A stretch of 38,680 nt of DNA from contig MESL01000022.1 of NCBI GenBank assembly GCA_001770955.1, forward strand, positions 1-38,680. Direction: 5' to 3'. Below are positions 15,399 to 24,500 of the stretch, piece after piece. The translations under genes and the position numbers were made by a program. The DNA comes from Burkholderiales bacterium RIFCSPLOWO2_12_FULL_65_40. GTDB taxonomy: Bacteria; Pseudomonadota; Gammaproteobacteria; Burkholderiales; Burkholderiaceae_C. Numbering within the stretch: position 1 is the stretch's first letter; each line of letters opens with the position of its first letter. A model generated the notes under the pieces. That model did no database searches, had not been told where the DNA came from, and saw only the letters and a list, made by a program, of their open reading frames with translations.

Positions 15399-15406
15399 GA
15401 AAGTCC

Positions 15407-15437
15407 TTGCATCTCAAGTTACTTGAGATCCTACAGT
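15407..15437 (+). promoter_or_regulatory. MerR-type promoter with SoxR-like palindrome
   Basis: TTGCAT (15407-15412) and TACAGT (15432-15437) are 19 bases apart, the spacing expected for a MerR-family promoter. Across the spacer lies ATCTCAAGTTACTTGAGAT (15411-15429), a perfect 9-1-9 inverted repeat. Its CTCAAGTTAACTTGAG-like core closely resembles a SoxR box. It would drive the small gene at 15482 under control of the regulator starting at 15398. Confidence 0.8.
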
Positions 15438-15481
15438 GGGTTCACGGGAATCAACCCGCATGAATTAACTGGAGAAGACAA

Positions 15482-15790
15482 GTGAAGAAACCCGTACTGG
15501 CGACACTGGGATTGGCTGGTGCCTGCGTGGCCTGTTGCACCATTCCATTGGCGATCCCGTTGTTCGGGGGAGCGGCAGCGCTTGGGCAGACCTCCTGGCA
15601 GGGCGTGAACTCAAGGATCGGAATGGAGTTGCTGGTGCTGATGGCGATCGTGTTCATCGCGGGCCTGACAAGGAGCGTGATGGTCTGGAAACGCCGTAGA
15701 CGTGCGAGAAACTGTGACACAGCACCTTCAAGCGGGAGTTCATGTCCCGTAGGGCCAGATGCCAAGGGGTGTGGTTGCGCCCCAGGCTAG
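15482..15790 (+). CDS. Small MerT-like cysteine-rich membrane protein
   Basis: A 102-residue protein starting at GTG 15482 with GGAGAAG upstream. Two hydrophobic helices are visible (residues 5-37 and 48-66). The first contains GACVACCTIPLAIPLFGG, resembling the vicinal-Cys helix of MerT. The tail is basic (KRRRRAR) and then Cys-rich (NCDT, SSCPVG, KGCGCAPG). A metal or metalloid uptake or handling role is likely by analogy with MerT; the substrate is unknown. It sits alone behind the MerR-type promoter and is divergent from the regulator. Confidence 0.75.
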   Translation: MKKPVLATLGLAGACVACCTIPLAIPLFGGAAALGQTSWQGVNSRIGMELLVLMAIVFIAGLTRSVMVWKRRRRARNCDTAPSSGSSCPVGPDAKGCGCAPG

Positions 15791-15992
15791 AGAGCGTGCC
15801 GGCACGAACCCGGGATCGCCAGACGCTTGCTTCTCTTTTGCTGCGAGATGGCGTAGGGTTGCCTTGATTGCCGTAGCAAGGCTTCAGCCAGGGAGTGACG
15901 GTAGGCAGTATTTCAGCAGCCTGTTAGTCAATATGGGAGACCGCGCGCTTACCTGGCAATTTCTCCTTCCACGCTCTTCTACGCCTATACAC

Positions 15993-16019
15993 GCCCACGC
16001 AGGTTTTGCCTGCGTGGGC
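15993..16019. terminator. Perfect 11-bp hairpin in the non-coding stretch before the excisionase
   Basis: GCCCACGCAGG and its complement enclose a 5-base loop. There is no T run after it on either strand, so it may be a structural or protein-binding site rather than a terminator. It lies in the 302-base region 15791-16092 in which I see no gene. Confidence 0.4.
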
Positions 16020-16092
16020 AGCGTCGGAAAATTCGAACCAGACAAGGCCACCCCTTCCCACGTTGACGGCCTTCTTGAGCGAGGTCCTCGTC

Positions 16093-16296
16093 ATGGGAAA
16101 TGTGAATCAATGGGTACTCATTAAGCGCTTCGCTGAGATCACGGGCTACAGCGAGAACGCGATACGGCACAAGGTCAAGAACGGCACTTGGATGGAGGGC
16201 CGCATCTGGCGCAAAGCACCTGACGGCCGCATCTTCGTGAACGTGGTCGAGTTCGAGCGATGGGTCGAAAGTGAAACCCACACCATCGCCTTCTGA
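16093..16296 (+). CDS. Excisionase-like DNA-binding protein
   Basis: A 67-residue basic protein with a winged-helix pattern (VLIKRFAEITGYSENAIRHK then VKNGTWMEGRIWRKAPDGRIF and VVEFERWVE), typical of phage and island excisionases (Xis). It would bend the attachment site and direct the downstream integrase to excise the island. The start ATG 16093 is preceded by AGG within a small palindrome CGAGG-T-CCTCG (16080-16090), which could affect translation. It lies about 360 bases upstream of the integrase start. Confidence 0.8.
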   Translation: MGNVNQWVLIKRFAEITGYSENAIRHKVKNGTWMEGRIWRKAPDGRIFVNVVEFERWVESETHTIAF

Positions 16297-16341
16297 TCAT
16301 CAAAACCGCAATGCTCCTCGCAAGCGCTGATGAGTCAAATG

Positions 16342-16360
16342 CGCTCAATGAGCGTACACT
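16342..16360 (+). promoter_or_regulatory. Possible integrase-module promoter with operator palindrome
   Basis: CGCTCA-A-TGAGCG (16342-16354) is a perfect 6-1-6 inverted repeat directly before TACACT (16355-16360), a reasonable -10 box. Its place just upstream of the HTH gene suggests autoregulation. No good -35 box is seen. Confidence 0.35.
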
Positions 16361-16419
16361 ATTACCGATTTAGTTTTCCCGGTCGTCCATGGCGGCGCGG
16401 GCTTTTGTCATAAGCGACC

Positions 16420-16638
16420 ATGACCGCCCCGAAGCCACAAAGCCCCACGCCAGCAGCCATACGCGAAGCCCGCCTCGCCGCCAGCCTCACGCAAACCGAA
16501 GCAGCTCAATCAGTGCGGTCATCGCTGCGTGGATGGCAGCAATGGGAAGCTGGAGACCGAGCGATGCCGCCCGGCTTGTTCGAGCTGTTCATGCTCAAGA
16601 CCGGGCAATGGCCGCTCAACGATAACGTGAATAACTGA
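16420..16638 (+). CDS. Small helix-turn-helix regulator of the integration module
   Basis: A 72-residue protein with an XRE/Cro-like helix-turn-helix: PAAIREARLAASLTQTEAAQSV (about residues 11-32), then a recognition-helix region ending in GWQQWEAGDRAMPPGLFELF. This C-terminal pattern is common in short phage- and island-borne regulators. It lies 19 bases before the integrase ATG and after a palindromic promoter-like site, so it may control int expression. The alternative is a second excisionase-type protein. Confidence 0.65.
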   Translation: MTAPKPQSPTPAAIREARLAASLTQTEAAQSVRSSLRGWQQWEAGDRAMPPGLFELFMLKTGQWPLNDNVNN

Positions 16639-16657
16639 ATAATTGGGAACCAAAAAT

Positions 16658-17920
16658 ATGGCGGGCGTAGCACCAACCACTACAGGTTTTCCCGGCGTAG
16701 AGGTACACGGCAAGTCGATCCGTGTCGCCTTCATGTACAAAGGTACACGCCATCGGCACACGCTTGGCATTGAGCCGACCCGCAATAACATCAAGCACGC
16801 TGCCGGCTTGCGCAGCGCAGCGCTATTCGCCCTGAAAAACGGCAGCTATAGCGAAACAGAGTTCTTCCCACATTCACGAACGGCCGATAGCACGGCCTCC
16901 AGTAAGCGTGTGGGCGATCTCTGCGAGCGCTACAAGCCGCTCAAGGCAATAGATATCACGCCCGAGACGCAATCTCGCTACGAGATCGCGCTCGACATCT
17001 GCATGACGACGTTGGGCCGTGATCGCCTGATCGATTCCCTGCTGCCCGAAGACATTCAGAAACTGCGCGCAGATCTGATCTCCACGCGCGCCGTCTCCAC
17101 AGTAAACCACTACTTGGCAACCTTCGCCGGCTTCCTGTACTGGTGCGAGAACAACCATTACTGCGGCGAACTAGGCAAGCACTGCGTGCGCTTCACTAAA
17201 AGCAGCAAAGACCCTGATCCGCTGACCCACGAGGAATACCTGACGCTGATCGAGCGAGGCTGCCAACACCCCATTGACGAGGCGGCCGTGACGGTGGCCG
17301 TCTATACCGGGTTGCGGCCGGGCGAAATGCTTGCATTGGCTGTCGAGGATGTTGCGACAGATTTCAGCAAGATCACAGTGCGCCGCTCGATCACGCAATC
17401 CTTGACGTTCAAGGTACCCAAAACAAAAAAAGAACGCACCGTGCTGCTGCAACCGCCAGCACGTGCAGCACTGAAGGTGCTGGTGTCTGACGCGACGCAG
17501 CGCGAGCCTGCTGACCTGACCGTCTGGCTGAACCGCCATGAATCGCGCATCGACCGGGTGCGCGTGCTACTGTCACCTAAAACACAGGCCCGCAAAAAGG
17601 TTGTCAACGACTACTTCGTTCCGAGTGCCTGGAACACAAAATGGGCCAACCTGATCCGGCGCGCCGAGATTCGAGCACGCCCACCGTATCAGACCCGGCA
17701 CACCTATGCCTGCTGGAACCTCACGGCACGGGGCAATCTTGCCTTCATCGCCAACCAGATGGGCCACAGCGACTATTCGATGCTGGTCACCGTTTATGGT
17801 CGATGGATAGATACGGAGTCGCCCAGAGAGCTTGAGCGAATCTGGGAGGGCATGCAAAGCATGGCAAGTAATGCCCCAAATTTGCCCCATAAAACCAAAT
17901 CAGAAACAACAAGTCGTTGA
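16658..17920 (+). CDS. Tyrosine site-specific recombinase (island integrase)
   Basis: A 420-residue integrase. Residues about 8-60 form an arm-binding domain ([20 protein letters not shown]3596-like), about 75-185 the core-binding SAM-like domain, and about 195-395 the catalytic domain. Catalytic residues visible are Arg220 (TGLRPGE), the QTRHTY box with Arg near 347, GHSDYSM, and the nucleophile Tyr380 in VYGRW. The start ATG 16658 is preferred over TTG 16643. The stop is at 17918-17920, only five bases before the mutS ATG, so the element appears to use the 5' end of mutS as its attachment site. The other end of the island lies outside the window. Confidence 0.92.
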   Translation: MAGVAPTTTGFPGVEVHGKSIRVAFMYKGTRHRHTLGIEPTRNNIKHAAGLRSAALFALKNGSYSETEFFPHSRTADSTASSKRVGDLCERYKPLKAIDITPETQSRYEIALDICMTTLGRDRLIDSLLPEDIQKLRADLISTRAVSTVNHYLATFAGFLYWCENNHYCGELGKHCVRFTKSSKDPDPLTHEEYLTLIERGCQHPIDEAAVTVAVYTGLRPGEMLALAVEDVATDFSKITVRRSITQSLTFKVPKTKKERTVLLQPPARAALKVLVSDATQREPADLTVWLNRHESRIDRVRVLLSPKTQARKKVVNDYFVPSAWNTKWANLIRRAEIRARPPYQTRHTYACWNLTARGNLAFIANQMGHSDYSMLVTVYGRWIDTESPRELERIWEGMQSMASNAPNLPHKTKSETTSR

Positions 17921-17925
17921 TTTAT

Positions 17926-20562
17926 ATGGAACAATTTGAAGTTTCTGCGCACACGCCCATGATGCAGCAGTACCTGGGTCTCAAGGCCGGGTACCCGGAC
18001 ACGCTGGTGTTCTACCGCATGGGCGATTTCTACGAGCTGTTCTGGCAGGACGCGGAGAAAGCCGCGCGTCTGCTCGACATCACGCTCACGCAGCGCGGGC
18101 AGTCGGCCGGCCAGCCCGTAGTGATGGCGGGTGTGCCCTTCCATGCGCTGGAGAACTACCTCGCCCGGCTCATCAAGATGGGCGAGTCGGTGGCCATTGC
18201 CGAGCAGGTGGGCGACGTGGCCACGGCCAAGGGCCCGGTGGAGCGCAAGGTGGTGCGCGTGGTCACCCCCGGCACGCTGACCGACAGCGAGCTGCTCTCC
18301 GACAAGGCCGAGGCCCTGCTGCTGGCCGTGCACCAGGGCCCGCGCGCGCGCTGCGGACTGGCCTGGCTCAGCGTGACGCAGGGCCGCGTGTTCCTGGCCG
18401 AATGCGCGCTGGATGAGCTGGGCGGCTGGCTGGAGCGTGTGGCGCCGAGCGAGCTGATCTACAGCGCGGGCGTCACCGACCGCTTCGAGCAACAACTCCA
18501 GGTGCTGCGCCAAGGGGGCTCCTTCACCTGTCCCATGGCGCCGCGCCCGGATTGGCAGTTTGACAGCCCGTTGGGTGAGCGCAAGTTGCTCGAGCACCTG
18601 GGCGCCGCCAGCCTGCAGGCCTGGAGCGCGCAGGACCTGGCCCAGGCGCACGCCGCCGCCGCCGCGCTGCTGCAATACGCCGAGCACACCCAGGGCCGCC
18701 AGCTCACCCATGTGCACAGCGTGCAGGTGCAGCGCGGCGACGACCTCATCGACCTGCCCGCCAGCACGCGCCGCAACCTCGAACTCATCAAAACCCTGCG
18801 CGGCGAAGACGCGCCCACGCTGCTCTCGCTGCTCGACACCTGCATGACCGGCATGGGCAGCCGCTTGCTGCGCACCTGGCTGCTGGAACCCCGGCGGGAC
18901 CGCATGGAGGCCCGCCAGCGCCTAGCCGCCACCACGGCCCTGCGCGGCGCGGGTGGTGCCGGGGGTGGCACCGGCCCCTGGAGCGCGCTGCGCGAGCAGC
19001 TCAAGGGCGTGAGCGACGTGGAACGCATCACCGCGCGCACCGCGCTGCGCCAGGTACGCCCGCGTGAACTCGTGGCCCTGGGCAAGACGCTACAAAAAGC
19101 AGAGCTGCTAGCGCAATATGGACAAGCGCCAGAGCCCTATTTGGCTCAAATTTTCAGCCACCTGCAGCCGCCCCCGGGCTGCACGGATCTGCTGCGCCGC
19201 GCCATCAACGAGGAACCCGCCGCGCTGGTGCGCGACGGTGGCGTGATCGCCAGCGGCTTCGACGCCGAACTCGACGAGCTGCGCGGCATCCAGAGCAACT
19301 GTGACGCCTTCCTGCTCGACCTGGAAACGCGCGAGAAGGCGCACACCGGCATCCCCAACCTGCGAGTGCAGTTCAACAAGGTGCACGGCTTCTATATTGA
19401 AGTGACCGGCAGCCACCTCGACAAGGTGCCCGACGACTACCGCCGCCGCCAGACGCTGAAGAACGCCGAGCGCTTCATCACGCCCGAGCTGAAGACCTTC
19501 GAGGACAAGGCCCTCTCGGCCAACGAACGCGCCCTGGCGCGTGAAAAATGGCTGTACGAGCAGGTTCTGGACCAGCTCCAGCCCCACATTCCCCAACTCA
19601 CCCGCCTGGCCCACGCGCTGGCCACGCTGGACGTGCTGTGCACCCTGGCCGAACGCTCGCTCACGCTGGGCTGGTGTGCGCCGCAGTTCGCGCCTGAGCC
19701 CTGCATCGAGATCGAGGCCGGCCGCCACCCCGTAGTGGAAGCTCGCCTGGCTGAAGTCTCAAGCGGCGCCTTCATCGCCAACCACACGCGGCTGAACGCC
19801 AACACCCGCATGCAGGTTATCACCGGCCCCAACATGGGCGGTAAATCGACCTACATGCGCCAGGTGGCGCTCATCGTGCTGCTCGCCAGCATGGGCAGCC
19901 ATGTGCCCGCCGCCAGTTGCCGACTTGGGCCCATCGACGCCATCCACACGCGCATCGGCGCGGCCGACGACCTGGCGAACGCACAATCGACCTTCATGCT
20001 GGAGATGGTGGAAGCCGCGCAAATATTGCACGCCGCCACGCCGCACAGCCTGGTACTGATGGACGAGATCGGCCGTGGCACCAGCACCTTCGACGGCCTG
20101 GCGCTGGCCAGCGGCATCGCCACGCACCTGCACGACAAGACCCGCGCCTTCACGCTGTTCGCCACGCACTACTTCGAGCTGACCGAACTGCCCGCCAAGG
20201 CGCGCCACGCCGTCAACATGCACGTGAGCGCGGCCGAGAGCGGTGCCGACATCGTGTTCCTGCACGAGATCCAGCCCGGCCCTGCCAGCCGCAGCTACGG
20301 CATCCAGGTCGCAAAATTAGCCGGGATGCCCGCGCCCGTGCTGCACCACGCGCGCCACGCGCTCGCCGCGCTGGAAGAGCGCGCCGACGAAGGCGAACTG
20401 CAGGTGGACCTGTTCGCCCCGCCACCCGCGCCCGAGGTGACGGCCGCCAGCCCCGTCGAGGCCGCGCTGGCTGCCATCCAACCCGACCAGCTCAGCCCGC
20501 GCGAGGCGCTGGATGCGCTGTATCAGTTGAAGGCCGTCATGGGGAAGCCCACGCAAACTTGA
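17926..20562 (+). CDS. mutS: DNA mismatch repair ATPase MutS
   Basis: An 878-residue MutS of normal length. The mismatch-reading Phe35-x-Glu37 is in MGDFYELF. The Walker A box GPNMGGKST starts at residue 634 (Lys640) and the Walker B is near Asp713-Glu714 in [14 protein letters not shown]. It recognises mismatches and small loops, including slipped homopolymer tracts. ATG 17926 gives the usual N-terminus, with no clear ribosome-binding site. There is no intergenic promoter space: the island integrase ends five bases upstream. The first seven codons are AT-rich compared with the strongly GC-rich remainder. A 60-bp repeat is embedded in frame at 19089-19154. Confidence 0.97.
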   Translation: MEQFEVSAHTPMMQQYLGLKAGYPDTLVFYRMGDFYELFWQDAEKAARLLDITLTQRGQSAGQPVVMAGVPFHALENYLARLIKMGESVAIAEQVGDVATAKGPVERKVVRVVTPGTLTDSELLSDKAEALLLAVHQGPRARCGLAWLSVTQGRVFLAECALDELGGWLERVAPSELIYSAGVTDRFEQQLQVLRQGGSFTCPMAPRPDWQFDSPLGERKLLEHLGAASLQAWSAQDLAQAHAAAAALLQYAEHTQGRQLTHVHSVQVQRGDDLIDLPASTRRNLELIKTLRGEDAPTLLSLLDTCMTGMGSRLLRTWLLEPRRDRMEARQRLAATTALRGAGGAGGGTGPWSALREQLKGVSDVERITARTALRQVRPRELVALGKTLQKAELLAQYGQAPEPYLAQIFSHLQPPPGCTDLLRRAINEEPAALVRDGGVIASGFDAELDELRGIQSNCDAFLLDLETREKAHTGIPNLRVQFNKVHGFYIEVTGSHLDKVPDDYRRRQTLKNAERFITPELKTFEDKALSANERALAREKWLYEQVLDQLQPHIPQLTRLAHALATLDVLCTLAERSLTLGWCAPQFAPEPCIEIEAGRHPVVEARLAEVSSGAFIANHTRLNANTRMQVITGPNMGGKSTYMRQVALIVLLASMGSHVPAASCRLGPIDAIHTRIGAADDLANAQSTFMLEMVEAAQILHAATPHSLVLMDEIGRGTSTFDGLALASGIATHLHDKTRAFTLFATHYFELTELPAKARHAVNMHVSAAESGADIVFLHEIQPGPASRSYGIQVAKLAGMPAPVLHHARHALAALEERADEGELQVDLFAPPPAPEVTAASPVEAALAAIQPDQLSPREALDALYQLKAVMGKPTQT
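19089..19154 (+). repeat. Intragenic palindromic repeat, copy A (in mutS)
   Basis: Forward copy: GCTACAAAA, then GAGCTGCTAGCGC, a variable spacer, and GCGCCAGAG, then TTTGGCTCAAATT. It is in frame in mutS and encodes [27 protein letters not shown] and GCGCCAG form the hairpin core. Confidence 0.8.
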
Positions 20563-20594
20563 CGCCCTTCCATTTCATGCCGCATGATGGCATG
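20559..20594 (+). promoter_or_regulatory. Candidate autoregulated promoter of the ccdAB-like pair
   Basis: TTGACG (20559-20564) and CATGAT (20583-20588) lie 18 bases apart. They overlap the inverted repeat CATGCC-N7-GGCATG (20576-20594), just before the antitoxin gene. Toxin-antitoxin operons are commonly repressed by their own antitoxin at such palindromes. Confidence 0.45.
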
Positions 20595-20616
20595 ACGTTG
20601 TTTGAAGGATCACGCC

Positions 20617-21018
20617 ATGCTCAAGGAAGTGGGCGCCAGCGGCCAGATATCGCTGGGCAAAAAATACGCCGGGCAGTTGTTCGAGGTACAAACGGCGCCC
20701 GACGGCACCATCACCCTGCAGCCAGTGAAGGTGGTGCCTGCCCCCCTCACCGTACAGGAAGAGCCCGCCCGCTACGCCGCCACGTCAACCAGCGGAGATG
20801 GCTGGCTCACCCCCGAGCGCCTGGCGCGCCGCGCTGCCGCCGCCGCACGCAGCCCGGCTGAAATGGAAGCCGCGCGCAACCAGTGGGAAGAAGAAAACAA
20901 GGAAGCCATTGAGGCCATGAACCAGCGCATGGCCAAGATTGGCTCCATGGCGCGCCGCATTCACGAGTGGCGCAAGGCCAAAGCGCAGCAGGCAGCAGAG
21001 ACCGATGGCGCAGTTTGA
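20617..21018 (+). CDS. CcdA-like antitoxin with an AbrB-like N-terminus
   Basis: A 133-residue protein. The N-terminal 40 residues (GASGQISLGKKYAGQLFEV, then DGTITLQPVKVV) resemble a SpoVT/AbrB swapped-hairpin DNA-binding domain. The C-terminus (about 90-125), with WEEENKEAIEAMNQRMAKIG and then EWRK, resembles the toxin-neutralising tail of CcdA. AAGGA lies seven to eight bases before ATG 20617; an upstream TTG at 20602 is not needed. The gene overlaps the CcdB-like toxin start by 14 bases, the usual antitoxin-first layout. Identity as an antitoxin rests on the pair. Confidence 0.7.
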   Translation: MLKEVGASGQISLGKKYAGQLFEVQTAPDGTITLQPVKVVPAPLTVQEEPARYAATSTSGDGWLTPERLARRAAAAARSPAEMEAARNQWEEENKEAIEAMNQRMAKIGSMARRIHEWRKAKAQQAAETDGAV

Positions 21019-21316
21019 CGTCTACCCGCACCCGCTGGAAGAACTGCGCGCCACCCACCCCTACGTGGTGCAAGTGCAAAGCCACTTCCTCAAGCGCCCT
21101 GTCGCCGTCATGGCGGTTCCACTCGCCCCCCTGGACAACCCACAACACGCCACCGTGCTGAACCCCAAGCTGGAGGTGGCAGGGCAAGCCTACGTGCTGG
21201 AGACATTGGCCATCGGTTCCTTTGAACCGGGTGAACTGCGCAGCCCACTGACCAATCTCGGCCAGGATGCCCAGACCATCTGGGACGCCCTCGACTACGC
21301 CCTGCACGGCTACTGA
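21005..21316 (+). CDS. CcdB-family toxin
   Basis: A 103-residue protein with the CcdB pattern: MAQFDVYPHP at the start, PYVVQVQSHFL, PLAPLD, a central LNPKLEV segment, and the C-terminal I.NLG.....IWDALDYAL. CcdB proteins poison DNA gyrase by trapping it on cleaved DNA. The last helix, where F-plasmid CcdB has its Trp-Gly-Ile tail, differs (ALHGY), so the target in this lineage is uncertain. ATG 21005 overlaps the antitoxin gene. The copy is chromosomal, next to mutS, and outside the metal island. Confidence 0.8.
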   Translation: MAQFDVYPHPLEELRATHPYVVQVQSHFLKRPVAVMAVPLAPLDNPQHATVLNPKLEVAGQAYVLETLAIGSFEPGELRSPLTNLGQDAQTIWDALDYALHGY

Positions 21317-21333
21317 CCGCTCGTGGTAACCCA

Positions 21334-21540
21334 ATGCGCCCACCGGAAACAACTCCCCCAACGGTGACCCTGCCCCAGGTAGCCCAAGCCAGCAGCGCCA
21401 TCACCTCGCCATCGATAGCGATGGCACCCACCGCTGAAGTAGACCGCTACAACGCCTGGGCCGAGCAACGCGAACCGTACTCCCAACGCGTGCGCCGCTG
21501 GCGTGCAGGCCAACGGCCGAGCAACCAAACTAACCCATGA
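21334..21540 (+). CDS. Short hypothetical protein coupled to the restriction-modification gene
   Basis: A 68-residue Pro/Thr/Ala-rich reading frame with a more normal, Arg-rich C-terminus (VDRYNAWAEQREPYSQRVRRW). I do not recognise a family. Its stop overlaps the next start codon (ATGA at 21537-21540), which favours a real, translationally coupled gene. The low-complexity start and lack of a clear ribosome-binding site keep confidence low. Confidence 0.4.
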   Translation: MRPPETTPPTVTLPQVAQASSAITSPSIAMAPTAEVDRYNAWAEQREPYSQRVRRWRAGQRPSNQTNP

Positions 21541-24500
21541 CCCCCCAAGACTTCATCGCCAAATGGGGCGCGCCCGGTGGCGTGCCCGGCCCAGCCTACG
21601 CACTCAACGAAGAACAAGGCGCGCAAAGCCACTTTCTGGACCTGTGCGAACTGCTCGGCGTACCCAAGCCCGGCAGTGCCGAGGGCTACCGGTTTGAAGA
21701 GAAAAGCGACGTCATTGGCGGCAAGACGGGTTATGCCGACGTCTTCATGCGCGGCGTGTTTGCGTGGGAGAACAAAGCTCCCGGCAAAAACCTCGACACC
21801 GCGCTCAAGCAACTGCTCACCTACAGCCTGGCGCTGTCCAACCCGCCCATCCTGGTGGTGTCCGATCGGCTCAGCATCCGCATCCACACCCAGTTCACCG
21901 GCCACCCCAGCGTCACGCACACCGTCGCCATCGACGAGATGGACCAGCCGGACAAACTGGCCCTGCTGCGCCGCATCTGGCTGGCGCCCGAGAGCTTCAA
22001 GCCCCGGCAGACCAACCGCGACATCACCGAAGCCGCCGCCCGCAGCTTTGCCGCCCTGGCCGAAGGCCTGCGCCAGCGCGGCTCCACCGCCAACGAATCC
22101 GCCGCCAACCAGCAGCAGCGCGCCAACCAGGTGGCGCACTTCCTCACGCAATGCCTGTTCTGCTTCTTTGCCGAAGACGTAGGCCTGCTGCCTGGGCGCA
22201 TGTTCGAGCGGCTGCTGGGCAACAAGCAGGCCACGCCCGAGCGCCTCGGCCAAGGCCTCACGCAGCTTTTCAGCGCCATGAAAGACGGCGGCCTCTACGG
22301 CGTGGACGACATCCCCTGGTTCAACGGCGGGCTGTTTCAGCAGATTGCCGTGCCGTCCCTGAGCACCCCCGATTTGGCCGAGCTGCGCCGAGCCGCCGAC
22401 CTGGACTGGAGCGCCATCGACGTCTCCATCTTCGGCACCCTGTTCGAACGCGGCCTGGACCCCGCCAAACGCAGCCAGCTCGGTGCCCACTACACCGACC
22501 CCGCCACCATCGAGCGCCTGATTGACCCCGTCATCCGCCGCCCGTTGCTACAAAAATGGGAGCTGGTAGCGCAGCAAATACGGACGCTATCGGTCAAAAT
22601 TACCAAAAAAGGCGACAAGCACTACCGCGCCGCCCATGCCCTGTTCATCACCTGGCTCGACGAACTCAAGCACTTCCGCGCACTCGACCCCGCCTGCGGC
22701 AGCGGCAACTTTCTGTACCTCACCCTCAAGTGCCTCAAGGACGTGGAACACCACAGCCACCTGCAGGCCACCGAACTGGGCCTGGACCGCGAGGCCGACC
22801 TGGTGACCGGCCCGCACAACGTGCTGGGCATCGAACTGAACGAGTACGCCGCCGAACTGGCCCGCGTCACCGTGTGGATTGGCGAACTGCAATGGCGCCT
22901 GGCGCACGGCTACGAGTTCAAGACCAACCCCGTGCTCGACACGCTGGAGCACATCGAATGCCGCGATGCGCTGCTGGCCAACAACTTCCCCCCCCCCCCC
23001 CGCACCAATCTGGTGCATCTCACAAATTGCAGGAGGCGGCGTGGCCGCGAGCCGATGTGGTCATTGGCAACCCGCCGTTTCTGGGCGACAAGAAGATGCG
23101 CGCCGAACTGGGCGACGCCTACACCACCCTGCTGCGCAAAACCTACGAAGGCCGCGTGCCTGGCGGCGCCGACCTGGTGTGCTACTGGTTCGACAAGGCC
23201 CGCGCGCAGATGACCGCCGGGGCGTTGCAGCGCGCCGGGCTGGTCACCACCAACTCGATTCGCGGCGGCGCCAACCGCAAGGTGCTCGATGCCATCTGCA
23301 CACAGACGCGCATTTTTGAGGCCTGGAGCGATGAGCCGTGGGTGAACGAGGGCGCGGCGGTGCGCGTGTCGCTGGTGGCTTTTGGGGAGACGGAGCAACC
23401 TGTGCGGCTGGATGGGGCAGATGTGGCCGCCATCCACGCAGACTTGACTGGCGCTAGCGCCGACGGTGACTCGCTGGATTTACCCAGTGCCAAACCCTTG
23501 CAGACCAACAAAGCCGCCTGCTTCGTGGGCACATCCAAGAAAGCGAGCTTTGACGTTCCTGGCGACCTCGCTCGGTCATGGCTGGCACTGCCCAACCCAC
23601 ACGGCCAGAGCAACGCCGAAGTTGTGAAGCCGTGGATCAATGGTTCCGACTTGGTGAAGGCGCCGTCCGACACTTGGATCGTCGATTTTGGCGTCGAGCG
23701 CCCACAAGCCGAGGCCGCATTATTTGATGCGCCCTTCGAATATGTTCAACGCGTTGTCAAACCCGAAAAAGATGCGGTGCGCAGCGAATCCGAGCGCCGT
23801 AAATGGTGGCTCCACGCGCGCACAGCACCCGACATGCGCCAAGCACTTGCAGGTACGGAGCGCTTCATGGTCACCTCCATCGTTGCAAAGCACCGCGTAT
23901 GGGTCTGGCGTCCCACCATGGTTTTGGCCAGTCACGCCGTGTGCGTCGTCGCCCGCGCCGACGACACCACCTTCGGCATCCTGCACAGCCGCTTCCACGA
24001 ACTCTGGGCGCTGCGCATGGGCACCTCGCTGGAAGACCGGCCGCGCTACACCCCCACCACCTGCTTCGAAACCTTCCCTTTCCCCGCAGGCCTTACCCCG
24101 GCAGACACCGCGCACCAGCGCACCGAGGCGGTGGAAGGCGGCGCGCTGATTCCGGCCGACCTGCCAGATACTTTGTCAGACGCCTTGCACACAGAGGATT
24201 TCAAGCCAAATCAGCCTCTAGCGCCCGTCCATCAAGCGCCAGCAGCTATCAAAACAATATCACCCCGCCAGGCTGCCATCGCCATTGCCCAGGCCGCGCA
24301 ACGCCTCAACACCCTGCGCCAGGCCTGGCTGAACCCGCCCGAGTGGACGGACACGGTGCCCGAGGTAGTGCCGCTGGGTATGAGTACATCGCCCTACCCC
24401 GACCGCATCGTGCCCAAGCCGGGGTTCGAAAAAGACCTGGCCAAGCGCACGCTCACCAACCTGTACAACCTGCGCCCCGCCTGGCTGGCCGCAGCCCACG

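Noticed and set aside
23440..23460. GGCGCTAGCGCC as an eighth copy of the intragenic repeat
   Set aside because: Only the palindromic centre is present; the conserved flanks and spacer are absent.
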